From: CAZOHN01 sp964579325
Lineage (GTDB): Bacteria; Pseudomonadota; Alphaproteobacteria; Rhodobacterales; Rhodobacteraceae
Assembly: GCA_964579325.1 (NCBI GenBank)
Contig: CAZOHN010000001.1
Span: 1 to 64,000 of the forward strand
Reading direction: 5' to 3'
Length of the DNA: 64,000 bases
This document shows, in pieces, positions 26,277 through 36,489 of the stretch (position 1 is the first letter of the stretch; each line of letters starts with the position of its first letter). The notes beneath the pieces are model-generated. The model did not search any database and was not told the origin of the DNA. It worked only from the letters and a program-made list of their open reading frames with translations. The position numbers and the translations under genes were made by a program.

Positions 26277-27908
26277 TCAGAACAGAATGTCATCGAGTGA
26301 AGTCTCCGGCTTCGGCGCCGAACCGTCCTGCCGGTCCGAACGTCCGAGAAGGCGATCATGGACATCTCGTTCACGCGACATCGTATAGGTCGCGAAGATG
26401 TCTTCCAAGTCCGGCCAGGATTGCGGTCGTCCGGGAAAGCGCGACGTGATTTCCTCAGCCAGACGCTGAAGCCCATTGGCCACGTCGCCCGCCGCGTCAA
26501 GTGCCGGACCCTTTTCCCGGATGATGCGGGAAATGGTCTCGGCTGCGTCCGACACGCCGTCCTGCGCCATGACCAACCCGCTCTCGCGCTCAAAGGCCGT
26601 TGCGAGCGAAGCGGAGCACGTGTCAAGGCCACCGAAGAATGCACCTGCTGCCGCCTGGATCTCTCCCACGACACGGCTGCCGAGCGCGCCGGACAGGACC
26701 GAAAGCGCCTTCCGGCAGGCCTCGATCTGCACGCTGCAGACACCGGCGCTTTGACGGACCGAGTCTGAAAGGACGCCCAGTGCTTCGCGGGCAGCCTCCG
26801 CGCGTGCTGTCATCAGGCCGGCATTGATCGCGGAGAGGTTGATCGCCTCCGTCGTGCCGGAAAGGCTCCTGAAGCGCTGCTCTACTTCCTCGATATCGCG
26901 GCGCATCTCGAGTGCCGCCGAAGTCGAAGCCTCGATCGCCGGTGCGGAGGTAGCGCGGGAGTCGACGGCATCGGCCAGTGCGGCCCGGAGACTGCCGACG
27001 AGGTCCCTGGCCAGCAGACCTTGGCCGCGGAATTCTTCGCGTGCGCGTGCGGAGAGCCGCTCGAGCCGTCCAAGCGCCATTTTGAGGTCTGTCTCGGACT
27101 GGTGCCCGTCACCGGCCAGCGAACGCAACTGCTCGGCCGCCAGCGTTGCCACCGCCGCCTCGCGCCCCCCCGCGTGCTCCAGCATCGAGCAGACATGCTC
27201 CAGTCGCTGCGCGAACGAATCCGAAAACTGGATCGACGTGATGAGGGCCCCTGTTTCCTTCGCGACCTCGTCCGCCAGGGCCCGGGCCGACCGATCGAGC
27301 CGCGAGCGGACGGCTTCGGACTTGCCAAGCGTCTCCGCGAGCTCGTCAGCCTCGCCCGCAAGCGAGGCCTCGCTCAGCCTGAGGGCGCCGTCCGCCTTGA
27401 GCGCGGTCTCGGTCGCTGCCTGACGGGCCAGTCCGAGAGACGCAAGCCTTTCGGCCACTGCCTGCGCGTTCTTATGCATCGCGGCGGTCATTCCGCGCAA
27501 CGAGTGCACATAGGCGGACATTCCCGAAACTCCGGCTCCTGCAGCCGTGATTGCCGTCATCGATGCGATGGCGGACAGCTGCGCCGCCTCCCTCCGAAGC
27601 TGATCCATGGCAAGCTGAGCTTCGGAAAGTGCCGCAGAAAGCCTCTCCTCGGTGCCCGCATCCGTCCACGCGGCAAGGCTCGTTCGGAGTTCCGCCAGGG
27701 ATTGGCGCAGCGCTACGATCCCTTCCACATCGCCGTGGTCGCGGCAGATGTCACTGAGGCGATGCAGGCTCGCACCCACTGCGCCGAGAGCCGCGTTCAG
27801 CGCACCCATCGCATCCGAAACTTCGCCGAACGCTGCGATGCCGTCCGAACGCCTGTGCTCCAGTATGGAGACAATGCCCGAAAGCGCCGACTCCTGACGG
27901 TCCAGCAT
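26277..27908 (-). CDS. Soluble MCP-like chemotaxis protein with CheZ-like phosphatase motif
   Basis: A 543-residue, almost wholly helical protein without transmembrane segments. Residues 356-387 (AINLSAINAGLMTARAEAA region) resemble a degenerate MCP hairpin tip, and residues 113-140 look like a second such tip. Residues 226-239 read SIQFSDSFAQRLEH: the D230-x3-Q234 pattern in an F-x-D-x3-Q-R-[LI] context is that of CheZ-type CheY-P phosphatases. The C-terminus DDILF resembles the acidic/hydrophobic C-terminal CheY-docking peptide of CheZ. ATG 27908 is preferred (GGAG 7 bases upstream). Divergent from the che cluster. The phosphatase role is inferred. Confidence 0.6.
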   Translation of the reverse strand: MLDRQESALSGIVSILEHRRSDGIAAFGEVSDAMGALNAALGAVGASLHRLSDICRDHGDVEGIVALRQSLAELRTSLAAWTDAGTEERLSAALSEAQLAMDQLRREAAQLSAIASMTAITAAGAGVSGMSAYVHSLRGMTAAMHKNAQAVAERLASLGLARQAATETALKADGALRLSEASLAGEADELAETLGKSEAVRSRLDRSARALADEVAKETGALITSIQFSDSFAQRLEHVCSMLEHAGGREAAVATLAAEQLRSLAGDGHQSETDLKMALGRLERLSARAREEFRGQGLLARDLVGSLRAALADAVDSRATSAPAIEASTSAALEMRRDIEEVEQRFRSLSGTTEAINLSAINAGLMTARAEAAREALGVLSDSVRQSAGVCSVQIEACRKALSVLSGALGSRVVGEIQAAAGAFFGGLDTCSASLATAFERESGLVMAQDGVSDAAETISRIIREKGPALDAAGDVANGLQRLAEEITSRFPGRPQSWPDLEDIFATYTMSRERDVHDRLLGRSDRQDGSAPKPETSLDDILF

Positions 27909-28054
27909 CACGATACTCCGTTGCTCTGAGCAAGGCTTGCCAAACGAGTCTGTAGATACTGCTAACGGCCCTGAACTCGTCTCCTTGAAGATTAATCAAG
28001 CAGTAATCGCCATCCGGTAGAACGATTGCGCAGACTGGGAGGAGAAGATGCGCC
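27909..28054. promoter_or_regulatory. Divergent promoter region of the chemotaxis locus
   Basis: AT-richer 146-base gap between divergent genes. It holds an inverted repeat CTTGA-N7-TCAAG (27984-28000) and GGGAGGAG (28037-28044) serving the STAS gene. No clear sigma28 or sigma54 consensus was seen. Confidence 0.35.
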
Positions 28055-28324
28055 ATGGCATTCCGCCAAGGACGTGACGCCGAATTGATCACGATTCCGG
28101 CGGAGCTCGATGTGATCGGTGCCATCGAGGTCCGCCAGGACGTGCTCGCGTCCATCGCGGCGACGGCAGGCCAGACGGTCGCCATTCGGGTCGATCTTTC
28201 CAGTGAGTCGGCGACAGCCCCTGCGCTACAGCTTGCTGCCGCCACGCGCCGGACGCTCGAGCAACAGGGACGGTTTGCCGGCTACGGGCCAAGCGCAGAA
28301 GCTTGTTTCGGGAACTTGGGCTGA
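28055..28324 (+). CDS. STAS-domain protein of chemotaxis cluster 1
   Basis: An 89-residue protein fitting a STAS domain: strand ELITIPAELDVIGAIEVRQD, then VAIRVDLSSESATAPALQL and a helix RRTLEQQG. The position that holds the phosphorylatable serine in SpoIIAA-type anti-anti-sigma factors (D-S-S-G) reads A-T-A-P, so it may not be phospho-regulated. STAS genes directly before cheY-cheA recur in alphaproteobacterial che operons; the partner is unknown. First gene of the plus-strand cluster. Confidence 0.6.
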   Translation: MAFRQGRDAELITIPAELDVIGAIEVRQDVLASIAATAGQTVAIRVDLSSESATAPALQLAAATRRTLEQQGRFAGYGPSAEACFGNLG

Positions 28325-28348
28325 GAAGCAGCCGAACAGTGTGAGGGT

Positions 28349-28714
28349 ATGATGGGAACGGTTCTGACGATCGACGACAGCAAGGCCATCCGGGACATGA
28401 TATCGCTCACCCTCGGTGGCGCCGGGTACCGGGTGATCGAGGCATCGAACGGGGCCGAGGGGCTGCAGCAGTTGAAGTCCGAGGCCGTTTCGCTCGTCAT
28501 CGTCGACCTCAACATGCCCGTGATGAACGGCCTCGACTTCATCCGCCATGCCCGGCGTGACCCGAAGGGCGCAGGTGTGCCCATCGTCATGCTGACCACG
28601 GAATCGAAGCCCGAGATCAAGGCGGAAGGCAAGGCCGCCGGCGCAACGGGCTGGATCAACAAGCCTTTCGACGCCGACATGCTGGTCACCGTGGCCCGCA
28701 AGCTCGCGCGCTGA
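28349..28714 (+). CDS. cheY: CheY response regulator 1
   Basis: A 121-residue single-domain receiver. Acidic pocket D9-D10, phosphoacceptor D53 (VIVDLNMPVMNG), T83 (MLTTES) and K105 (NKPF) are all present, so it should accept phosphate from CheA. Start is ATG 28349 or the adjacent ATG 28352. It sits between the STAS gene and cheA, 24 bases after the former. Likely output to the flagellar motor or a phosphate sink; the sequence does not say which. Confidence 0.93.
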   Translation: MMGTVLTIDDSKAIRDMISLTLGGAGYRVIEASNGAEGLQQLKSEAVSLVIVDLNMPVMNGLDFIRHARRDPKGAGVPIVMLTTESKPEIKAEGKAAGATGWINKPFDADMLVTVARKLAR

Positions 28715-28725
28715 AGGAAGTGAGC

Positions 28726-30774
28726 ATGTCGAGCGAGATCCCCGGTGCCGCGACCTACATCCAGGAGGCGCGCGATATTCTCGACGGCCTCGAGGCGATG
28801 TTGCTCGACCTCGAGGCGAACCCCGATCCCGAGTCCGTCGACGCGGTCTTTCGAGCGCTGCACACCCTCAAGGGTGGAGGAGCGATGTTCGGGTTCCGGA
28901 CACTTTCAGGCTATGTGCATCACTTCGAAGATGCCTTCGACCGTGTCCGCGACGGGAAGCTCCACGTCAGTCGCGCCCTGATCGACGCGGGCTTGCGCGC
29001 GCGCGACCTGCTCGGAACCCTTCTCGACCTTGGCGGCGACGGACCGGAAGCAACGGAACGCACCACCTCCTCGCAGGGCGCAGCTCTGCTGGCGGACTTG
29101 GTCGCAGTCATGGAGGGGGGTCGCGACGGATCCGCGCCTCCCCGTCGCGACACGAAGACATGGCGGATCAGCTTCCGTCCGGACCGACGAGCCCTGCTCA
29201 ACGGCATGAGGCCCGATCTTCTGATCGAAGAACTCGTTGGCCTGGGCAGTGCGACGGTGGCAGTCGACGCTCGAGATGTCCCGGACCTCGAGGCTCTCGA
29301 CCCACAGGACAGCCTTCTTGCCTGGATCGTCGAGTTGCAGAGCGACCATCCCCGCTCGGCTATCGAGGCGGTCTTCATCTTCGCCGACGATGCAGAGACT
29401 TCGATCGAGCAACTCCAGCACGATGACAGCGCTGCTGCCGCACCCAAGGTAGGTGCCGCAGCAAATGGGGCTGTACCTGCGCCTTCTCCTCCCCTGCCCC
29501 AAACGGAGCGCGATGAAGCTGTGGCTGGAGAGTTTCGTGAAACAGCGTCCCAGACCGGTCGCAGCCGCCCGCGCCGAAACCAGGGCGAGGCGAGTGGGGA
29601 AAGCGTCCGCGTCGCGGCGGGCAAGCTCGACGAGATCATGGACCAACTCGGAGAGCTCGTCATCGCGAACTCGCGGCTTCAGCAGGCTGCGTCGAATCCC
29701 GAGGAAGGCACTCTCAACGCCCTCGTCGAGGAAATGAACCGTCTCGTCACCGTCCTGCGCGACGGCGTGCTGGCAATCCGGATGCTGCCGATCGAAACCG
29801 TACTGGGCAAGTTCCGCCGCGTCGTCCGCGATCTATCGGAGGAGCTCGGCAAGGATGTGCGGCTTGAAACCCGCGGTGGCGAGACCGAACTCGACAAGAA
29901 CGTCCTCGACCGGCTTTCCGAACCCCTCGTTCACATGATTCGGAACTCGGTGGATCACGGGCTCGAACCGGCGGCCACTAGACTCGCGCTTGGCAAGCCC
30001 GCGCAGGGGACGCTCCGCCTGTTTGCCCGGCAGGAAGTCGGCGAGGTCGTGATCTCGATCGAGGATGATGGAGCCGGGCTAGACGCCTCGGCTATCCGCT
30101 CCAAGGCGATTGAGCGCGGCCTGATTCCGGCGGATGCGAACCTCCCGGACTCCGAACTCCATCGCCTCATCTTCGAACCTGGCTTCTCGACGGCGAAGTC
30201 CGTTTCCGCGGTGTCCGGACGCGGTGTCGGAATGGATGCCGTGCTCAGCGCGATCACCGCCCTGCGCGGTACAATCGACGTGGTTTCTCGGGCCGGGCTT
30301 GGCACGCGTGTGATCCTGCGGCTGCCCCTCACCCTGGCGATCATCGACGGACTTCTCGTCCGGATCGCCGGTTCGACCTACGTCATTCCGCTGGCGGCCG
30401 TCGAGGAATGCGTCGAGTTCGACTCGAGAGAACTCGGACGAAAGAGCGGCCGCACCCTCCTCCAGATCCGGGATGCTCTGGTGCCGTTCCTCGACCTCGC
30501 GGGTCGGCTGGGCGGCCCCGACGAGGCGGGTGTCGACCGTCGGGTCGTCGTCGTACGGGCGGATGGGCAGCGCGTCGGCCTCGTCGTGGACGACGTCCTG
30601 GGACAGAATCAGGCGGTCGTGAAGGCGCTGGGGCCCTTCCACCGCGACGTTCGGGGTTTCTCGGGCTCGACCATCCTGGGGGACGGCTCGGTTGCGCTCA
30701 TCATCGATGTTTCCGCGATCGCGCGTGATGCTGCGCGTCTGCGCATGACGTCACATCAGCGAACCGCCGCCTGA
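28726..30774 (+). CDS. cheA: CheA histidine kinase 1
   Basis: A 682-residue chemotaxis kinase. Hpt domain 1-110 with H46 in ALHTLKGGGAMFGF; a regulatory/CheY-binding-like segment about 140-235; a linker; a dimerisation domain from about 290 (VRVAAGKLDEIMDQLGEL); an ATPase with N box HMIRNSVDHGLE, EDDGAGLD and SGRGVGMDAV; and a CheW-like domain after residue 540. ATG 28726 is preferred to GTG 28720 because AAGGAAG lies 5 bases upstream of it. Partner of CheW and the MCP encoded next. Confidence 0.96.
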   Translation: MSSEIPGAATYIQEARDILDGLEAMLLDLEANPDPESVDAVFRALHTLKGGGAMFGFRTLSGYVHHFEDAFDRVRDGKLHVSRALIDAGLRARDLLGTLLDLGGDGPEATERTTSSQGAALLADLVAVMEGGRDGSAPPRRDTKTWRISFRPDRRALLNGMRPDLLIEELVGLGSATVAVDARDVPDLEALDPQDSLLAWIVELQSDHPRSAIEAVFIFADDAETSIEQLQHDDSAAAAPKVGAAANGAVPAPSPPLPQTERDEAVAGEFRETASQTGRSRPRRNQGEASGESVRVAAGKLDEIMDQLGELVIANSRLQQAASNPEEGTLNALVEEMNRLVTVLRDGVLAIRMLPIETVLGKFRRVVRDLSEELGKDVRLETRGGETELDKNVLDRLSEPLVHMIRNSVDHGLEPAATRLALGKPAQGTLRLFARQEVGEVVISIEDDGAGLDASAIRSKAIERGLIPADANLPDSELHRLIFEPGFSTAKSVSAVSGRGVGMDAVLSAITALRGTIDVVSRAGLGTRVILRLPLTLAIIDGLLVRIAGSTYVIPLAAVEECVEFDSRELGRKSGRTLLQIRDALVPFLDLAGRLGGPDEAGVDRRVVVVRADGQRVGLVVDDVLGQNQAVVKALGPFHRDVRGFSGSTILGDGSVALIIDVSAIARDAARLRMTSHQRTAA

Positions 30775-30787
30775 GGAGTGCATCGAA

Positions 30788-31321
30788 ATGACCATGCACC
30801 CACCTGTGCCCATCTCGCAGCAACCGTCCGGCGCACAGCCCGGTCAGGCGGCCCGGGAGTCGATCCTGATCCTGGCGCTCTCCGGCGAGCTCTTCGGACT
30901 GGAAGTGACCGCGATTCACGAGATCCTCGACCCGCTTCCCGTGACTCCGGTGCCGAATGCGCCGGCTTTCGCCCCCGGGCTCGTCAATGTGCGCGGCACC
31001 ATCGTCCCCATGCTCGACCTTCACGAGCGACTTGGCATGGTTGCACCCGATTATGGCGATGAAGCCCGCGTCGTGGTCATCGAAGTCGACATCGATGGAC
31101 AGGGCCAGCGGCTCGCCTTCTGCGCCGACGCGGTGGATGCCGTAATCGAGATCGACCCCGCAGGGCTGTCCAGGGTGCCGGAACTGGGGGCCCGCTGGCC
31201 GGAGCGATACGTGCGCGGAGCGACCCGGATCGGCGAGCGCCTCGTCGTGGTGCTGGATCGCGAAGCCCTGTTTCAGCCCGGCGTATGTCCCACCGACACC
31301 TACAGGGGGGACCAGACATGA
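30788..31321 (+). CDS. cheW: CheW coupling protein 1
   Basis: A 177-residue CheW domain protein with a 20-residue proline/glutamine-rich leader. ALSGELFGLEVTAIHEILD, the NAPAFAPGLVNVRGTIVPML block and the second beta-barrel segment FCADAVDAVIEID are typical. It links the MCP to CheA. GAGGAG precedes the start by 9 bases. The acidic C-terminal tail is slightly longer than the family core. Confidence 0.93.
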   Translation: MTMHPPVPISQQPSGAQPGQAARESILILALSGELFGLEVTAIHEILDPLPVTPVPNAPAFAPGLVNVRGTIVPMLDLHERLGMVAPDYGDEARVVVIEVDIDGQGQRLAFCADAVDAVIEIDPAGLSRVPELGARWPERYVRGATRIGERLVVVLDREALFQPGVCPTDTYRGDQT

Positions 31322-31473
31322 CGTCGCCCGGAGCTAGCTACACCGCGTCAAACCAGGGCGCCCGCCTCATGCCAGACCCCGCGGCCGCGGCCGCGGTCCT
31401 GAGAACCCAACACCTGTCCCGAGTTTGTGGCGATGATGCCGCCGGAATGCGAGGAATAACCAAATGCGTCTGA
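31318..31473 (+). CDS. Possible 51-residue protein between cheW and mcp
   Basis: An open frame whose ATG overlaps the cheW stop (ATGA) and whose stop overlaps the mcp start region. The product (starts [11 protein letters not shown]) has no recognisable domain, and codon preference is unremarkable. It could be a coupling ORF for mcp translation or a chance frame in a short spacer; the mcp has its own AGGAA site. Confidence 0.25.
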   Translation: MTSPGASYTASNQGARLMPDPAAAAAVLRTQHLSRVCGDDAAGMRGITKCV

Positions 31474-33662
31474 CCCTGAAGCAGAAGGTCGTCGGCGGCT
31501 TCGCCGTGATGATCGCGATCATCGCCGGCACTGTCGGGCTCGGCCTGCTCGGAATGAACCGCGCGTCCCAGGCTTTCGAGAGTGTCGTGCTCGTCGAGCT
31601 GCCAATGCTGCGCGACCTTGATACCGTCCGCACGAGCATGTTCGCCGTCGAGCGCGCTGTCCTAACCTACATCGACGACGCGATCTTCGAGACCGATCCA
31701 GAACAGATCGATGAGGCAGTCGTGGCGACTGACGTGGCGATCGGAACCATCGCATCGCAGCTAGAAAGTCTCCGGCAGAAGCTCGCGCCCGAAGTGCTGG
31801 ATCAACTTGCAGCGTTCACAGCAACCTGGGAGAGCTATGTCGCGGTTGAGGCGCAGGTTCGCGAGGCATCCCTGGCGCGAACGAACTACCGCGCGATGGA
31901 ACTGTCGCGCGGGAGATTCCTCGACCTTCACGATCAGGTGGCGAACGCTTTGGCTACCGTTCCGCAGGCCGGGACCGGCGACTTGGCGGCAGCCGGAGCG
32001 GGCAGCACGGAGGAGTACCGGGGCGAACTGGTCGACCGGGTGCGGACACTGGTCGCTGCAATGGGCACCGATGCTGCAGAGGGCGCCGCGGCAGGGGTCG
32101 AACGTGAGGTCGCGGCCCTGGAAGAGCGCATGGCCCGCGCCGAGAGGGCGCTCGCCTCGCGCGGCGGCGCAGGCCTGATTGCGCTCTGGTCGGACCTGCG
32201 TGACACCACCGCCGAGATCAGCGATCTGGCGCTGCGCGACAGCAAGGGTGAAGCATATCGGCACTATGCGGAGGCCACGGCGACCTTTGCGAATGCGCTG
32301 GCGCAGATCGAAGCGGTGATCGACAGCGAAGTCAGTGAGCAAGGCGAGATCGTCGACGTCATCACCGCCGAAAGGGAAAGGCGCGTGATGGCGCTGCAAA
32401 CACTCGGCGTCGCTGGCCTGCTCATCGGCCTTGCCATCGCGATCCTGATTTCGAGAACCCTCGGTCGTGGGCTTTCTCGCGGCGTTGCCGTCGCGCAGGC
32501 TGTAGCCCGAGGCAAGCTCGACACGGATTGCACGGCGACCTCGAGGGACGAGATTGGCGACCTGCTGGACGCGCTTGGCGAGATGTCCGCCAGCCTGCGC
32601 AATCTTTCCGTGGACGCGGAGCGGATCGCCGCCGGCAACCTTTCGGTCGAAAGCCGGCCCCGGTCGGACGAGGACACGCTCGGTATCGCGCTCGAATCAA
32701 TGCGGTGCAAGCTCCACGAAGTGATCACGCAAGCGAAGGATTCGGCGCGCAATGTTGCCGAGGGCTCGCGGGCGATGAATGCCACGGCGGGCGACCTCAG
32801 TTCCGGCTCGACCGAGCAGGCGGCCGCGGCGGAAGAGGCCAGCGCTTCCATGGAGGAGATGTCGGCGAATATCCGGCAGAGTGCCGACAATGCCGCCCAG
32901 ACCGAAAAGATCGCGACGCAGTCGGCCACACAGGCACAGGAGAGCGGAAAAGCCGTCGACGAAGCGGTCCGCGCCATGCGGACCATCGCCGAGAAGATCG
33001 TGGTCATTCGGGAAATCGCGCGGCAGACGGATCTCCTCGCACTTAACGCCGCTGTCGAGGCGGCGCGGGCGGGCCAGCATGGACGTGGCTTCGCTGTCGT
33101 GGCGTCGGAAGTCAGAAAGCTTGCCGAACGCAGTCAGCAGGCAGCGTCGGAGATAAACCAGTTGTCGACCACGACCGTGGAAGTCAGCGAAAAGGCCGGT
33201 GGAATGCTGAAGACTCTCGTCCCCAGCATCCAGCGTACGGCCGATCTGGTACAGGAAATCTCCGCCTCGATGAGAGAGCAGAACGTCGGTGCCGATCAGA
33301 TAAACGAGGCAATCCGGCAGCTTGATACCGTCATCCAGCGCAATGCCGCAGCCGCGACCGAAGCGGCTTCCGTTTCCGAAGAACTTGCCGCGCAGTCTGG
33401 TCGCCTGCACTCGGTCATAGGCTACTTCACGCTGGGCGACGACGAAGGTGGCAGCCAGCGGCCGGAAACCCAGTCAACCGGGTCGGCACCTGTCCAGATG
33501 GTCCGACTTCCGGTTCCGGCCTCCTCCCCGAACCACGGTGGCCAAGCCGAGAGGCTCAGCGCGACGAGGGGTGCGCGAGGCCAGATGTACGGACGCGGTG
33601 GCGGGGTCGCGCTCGATCTCGGTTCCGATGAGATCTCGGACAGCGACTTCGAGCGCTACTGA
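31464..33662 (+). CDS. Methyl-accepting chemotaxis protein
   Basis: A 732-residue transmembrane receptor: TM1 about residues 9-31, a periplasmic helical sensor region to about 310, TM2 about 313-335, HAMP about 336-390, then the signalling hairpin with tip [19 protein letters not shown]. The C-terminal ~80 residues form a flexible linker ending SDSDFERY, a likely CheR/CheB-tethering pentapeptide (aromatic at both ends, as in NWETF-like tails). It is the only transmembrane receptor in the window for two CheA systems. The ligand is not predictable. Confidence 0.95.
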   Translation: MRLTLKQKVVGGFAVMIAIIAGTVGLGLLGMNRASQAFESVVLVELPMLRDLDTVRTSMFAVERAVLTYIDDAIFETDPEQIDEAVVATDVAIGTIASQLESLRQKLAPEVLDQLAAFTATWESYVAVEAQVREASLARTNYRAMELSRGRFLDLHDQVANALATVPQAGTGDLAAAGAGSTEEYRGELVDRVRTLVAAMGTDAAEGAAAGVEREVAALEERMARAERALASRGGAGLIALWSDLRDTTAEISDLALRDSKGEAYRHYAEATATFANALAQIEAVIDSEVSEQGEIVDVITAERERRVMALQTLGVAGLLIGLAIAILISRTLGRGLSRGVAVAQAVARGKLDTDCTATSRDEIGDLLDALGEMSASLRNLSVDAERIAAGNLSVESRPRSDEDTLGIALESMRCKLHEVITQAKDSARNVAEGSRAMNATAGDLSSGSTEQAAAAEEASASMEEMSANIRQSADNAAQTEKIATQSATQAQESGKAVDEAVRAMRTIAEKIVVIREIARQTDLLALNAAVEAARAGQHGRGFAVVASEVRKLAERSQQAASEINQLSTTTVEVSEKAGGMLKTLVPSIQRTADLVQEISASMREQNVGADQINEAIRQLDTVIQRNAAAATEAASVSEELAAQSGRLHSVIGYFTLGDDEGGSQRPETQSTGSAPVQMVRLPVPASSPNHGGQAERLSATRGARGQMYGRGGGVALDLGSDEISDSDFERY

Positions 33663-33728
33663 AACTGGAATACAAGTCTCCCGCTGCAGTACGGCGGGCA
33701 GTCCAACCGAAACCGCGAGGAGCGAGGC

Positions 33729-34265
33729 ATGATGTCGACGGCACTGTCGGGCAACAACCTCACCGAGACGTACTGGGATGCATTGACCGATGAAGTCTCG
33801 TCGGTGGAGGAGGCAAGGACCTATGTAACGTTCGATCTTGCTGGGCAGTCCTTTGCCGCCGACGTTGCCTGTGTCCGCGAGATTCTCGATGTCCAGCACG
33901 TCTGTACACTTCCGAACGCTCCTTCCGATGTGATCGGAATGATCGACGTCCGTGGCGAGGGCGTCGCGGTTGTCGACCTGCCGTCGCGACTTGGTCTGCT
34001 TGCCGCAAGCAGCGAAGGTAACCGGCGTATCGTCGTGCTGGAACTTGGCGACGACCCGGCAATCCCGGTCGGCATCATTGCAGACCAAGTGCACGATGTC
34101 CGCAGTCTGCCGACCTCCTCGTTCGAGCCGGTTCCCCGCACGCCAGGCCATTGGGATGCTTCAAATCTCGAGGGGGTCGCGCGGATAGAGGGTCGCCTCG
34201 TCTACGTCCTCGCGATCGACCGGCTGTTCTCCAATGGCATCGCCGGACCGTTCGACTTTGACTGA
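33729..34265 (+). CDS. cheW: CheW coupling protein 2
   Basis: A 178-residue CheW: YVTFDLAGQSFAADVACVRE, the NAPSDVIGMIDVRGEGVAVV block and PVGIIADQVHDV. Start is at either of two adjacent ATGs after a GAGGAG site. It lies between mcp and cheR, as a second adaptor of the same array. Confidence 0.93.
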   Translation: MMSTALSGNNLTETYWDALTDEVSSVEEARTYVTFDLAGQSFAADVACVREILDVQHVCTLPNAPSDVIGMIDVRGEGVAVVDLPSRLGLLAASSEGNRRIVVLELGDDPAIPVGIIADQVHDVRSLPTSSFEPVPRTPGHWDASNLEGVARIEGRLVYVLAIDRLFSNGIAGPFDFD

Positions 34266-34304
34266 ACATTGCGGGATGCGAATTCAGCAGGATGGAGCGG
34301 CGCC

Positions 34305-35198
34305 ATGACCCTTGCGTTTGACGTCCGCCACACCGGCGTTCCGCGTCTGACACGTCCCGAAGCGCGCGAACTGGCTGAACGCGCGCGCCGTGTCTGCGGG
34401 GTCTCGATCGACCCGGGAAAGCTCAGCTTTCTGGAGTTGCGCGTCGGTCGGCGGCTCCGGGAACTCGGCTGCGCGGACTTCGCCGATTATGTCACGCGGC
34501 TCGACGGCCCGGAGGGGGCGGTCGAGGCGCTGCATCTGGCGGAGATGATCACCACTCACACGACCAGCTTTTTCCGTGAGAAAGCCCACTACGACTGGCT
34601 TGAGACCGAAGGCCTGCCGTCGCTTGTGGCCGAAGGCGCCGGCCGCGCCGAGACGCTGACGATCTGGAGTGCGGCCTGTTCCCTGGGCTCGGAAATGTGG
34701 AGTGCCGCCATGGTCATCGACCAGTTCGCACGCCGCCAGCCCGGGAACCTGTCCTGGCAGGTGATCGGAACGGACATCTCGCGGCGAATTCTGCGCCGGG
34801 CGTCCACAGGTCTCTTTGAGGAGGGCGAAATAGACGGGCTGTCGGAAGAACTGCGCCGCGCCTACCTGCTTCGGGCGCGCCATTCGGCCACTTCGGTCAG
34901 GAGCATCGGGGGGCGCGCGCTCTATCGGATCGCGCCGGAACTCCGGTCGAGGGCCCGATTCTTCTGGCTGAACCTGCTTGAGCCGGCCACCCGGTTCAGG
35001 CCGGTCGTCGACGTCGTGTTTCTCCGGAACGTGCTGTTCTACTTCGAGGCCGCGGATCGTGCTCGCGCCGTTCGCAACGTCATCGAACGCCTTCGTCCCG
35101 GCGGGTATCTCCTGATGGGGCATTCGGAAATTCTCACCGAGATGCAGGAAGGCCTCGTCCCGGTCCGCGCTTCCATTTATCGAAAGGAAGAACGATGA
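34305..35198 (+). CDS. cheR: CheR protein-glutamate methyltransferase 1 (altered SAM motif)
   Basis: A 297-residue CheR that methylates MCP glutamates. The N-terminal helical domain ends in [10 protein letters not shown], and the Rossmann domain follows with FWLNLLEP and [12 protein letters not shown]. The SAM-binding motif I reads [17 protein letters not shown] (120-136), where most CheR proteins have a WSAxCSTGEEPYS-like sequence; Thr, the first Glu and Pro-Tyr are replaced. Activity may be altered; the normal CheR encoded at 41595 keeps the consensus. ATG 34305 is chosen with GGATGGAG upstream. Overlaps cheB by ATGA. Confidence 0.88.
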   Translation: MTLAFDVRHTGVPRLTRPEARELAERARRVCGVSIDPGKLSFLELRVGRRLRELGCADFADYVTRLDGPEGAVEALHLAEMITTHTTSFFREKAHYDWLETEGLPSLVAEGAGRAETLTIWSAACSLGSEMWSAAMVIDQFARRQPGNLSWQVIGTDISRRILRRASTGLFEEGEIDGLSEELRRAYLLRARHSATSVRSIGGRALYRIAPELRSRARFFWLNLLEPATRFRPVVDVVFLRNVLFYFEAADRARAVRNVIERLRPGGYLLMGHSEILTEMQEGLVPVRASIYRKEER

Positions 35199-36298
35199 CG
35201 GCACGCTCGCCTTCACCGCCTCCGGCGGCAACGACGCCGTACAAGGTCCTGATCATCGACGACAGCGCCGTGGTCCGGCAGACGCTTTCCGAACTGATCG
35301 CTTCCGATCCGTCGCTAAGGGTCATGGCGGCGGTAGGGGACCCCTTTGCGGCGGCACAGCGGTTGCGGCTGGAGCGACCGGACGTCATAATCCTCGATAT
35401 CGAAATGCCGCGCATGGACGGATTGACCTTCCTGCGCAAGCTCATGGCCCAGGCACCGATCCCGGTGGTGGTCTGCTCCTCACTTGCCAGCGACCGCTCC
35501 GATACCTACGCCGAAGCGATCGCAGCGGGCGCTGTGGATGTCATCGGTAAGCCCGAACTTGGCGTCCGCATGTTCCTTGAGGAAAGCCGCACAAGGGTCT
35601 GCGATGTCGTCAAGGCCGCGGCGCAGGCGCGACTCACTTCCCTGCGGCCTAGGGTGATCGAAGCCAAGCTGACCGCCGATGCCGTGCTTCCGCCGCCAGA
35701 TAGCAGGGCCATGCTGAAGACCACTGAAACGATCATTGCGATCGGCGCTTCGACCGGTGGCACCGAGGCCCTCCGGCAATTCCTCGAAGGCATGCCGGTG
35801 GACAGCCCGCCGATTGTTGTGGTGCAGCACATGCCAGAGGCCTTCACGGCCGCCTTCGCCAAGCGGCTCGACAGCATCTGCGCGATCACCGTGAGCGAGG
35901 CGAAAGACGGGGATCGCCTGCTTCGAGGACACGCGCTGATCGCGCCGGGGAATCGGCACGCGCTCCTGCGACGCAGCGGTGCGATCTACACGGTCGAGGT
36001 TCGCGACGGGCCGCTCGTGTCGCGACACAGGCCCTCGGTCGATGTCCTGTTCCGGTCGGTTGCACGCTATGCCGGTCGAAACGCCGTCGGGGTGATCATG
36101 ACCGGAATGGGCGACGACGGTGCCCGCGGTCTGAAAGAGATGCGGGATGCCGGCGCTCGGACACTCGGCCAGGATGCGGCAAGCTGCGTCGTCTATGGAA
36201 TGCCCAAGGAGGCAAGGAGGCTCGGAGCAGTCGAGGAGGAGGTGCCGCTCGACCGGTTGTCCCAGTCAGTCCTTCGCCTTTGCGCCGGCCGGGGATGA
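35195..36298 (+). CDS. cheB: CheB methylesterase response regulator 1
   Basis: A 367-residue CheB: a receiver (acidic D22-D23, phosphoacceptor D68 in [12 protein letters not shown] in VIGKPE), a linker, and a methylesterase domain with the triad positions [11 protein letters not shown] (Ser), VQHMPEAF (His) and [10 protein letters not shown] (Asp). Removes methyl groups from MCPs when phosphorylated by CheA. Complete and apparently functional. Confidence 0.95.
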   Translation: MTARSPSPPPAATTPYKVLIIDDSAVVRQTLSELIASDPSLRVMAAVGDPFAAAQRLRLERPDVIILDIEMPRMDGLTFLRKLMAQAPIPVVVCSSLASDRSDTYAEAIAAGAVDVIGKPELGVRMFLEESRTRVCDVVKAAAQARLTSLRPRVIEAKLTADAVLPPPDSRAMLKTTETIIAIGASTGGTEALRQFLEGMPVDSPPIVVVQHMPEAFTAAFAKRLDSICAITVSEAKDGDRLLRGHALIAPGNRHALLRRSGAIYTVEVRDGPLVSRHRPSVDVLFRSVARYAGRNAVGVIMTGMGDDGARGLKEMRDAGARTLGQDAASCVVYGMPKEARRLGAVEEEVPLDRLSQSVLRLCAGRG

Positions 36299-36489
36299 AT
36301 CCTGTCGAGGAGCTAACAGTTCGTCCATTCCTGTCGGCTAGGACTGTTCAACGCCCGGCTTTCGCCACTGAAGCAAAGGAACCTTGATGAGCGTCCGAGC
36401 CGGCCTTTCGAAATCGGTGCAAGCCCCTTGCTTCGGCCCCGCCTGGAAGGGCTGCGCGGCGGACTCCGGTCGGTGCGGGGCGGTGTGAA
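36299..36489 (+). other. Spacer between the two cheB genes
   Basis: A 191-base gap. A 33-codon frame (36387-36488), preceded by AAAGGAA, ends 1 base before the second cheB start and could be a leader or chance ORF. No clear terminator was seen. Confidence 0.3.
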
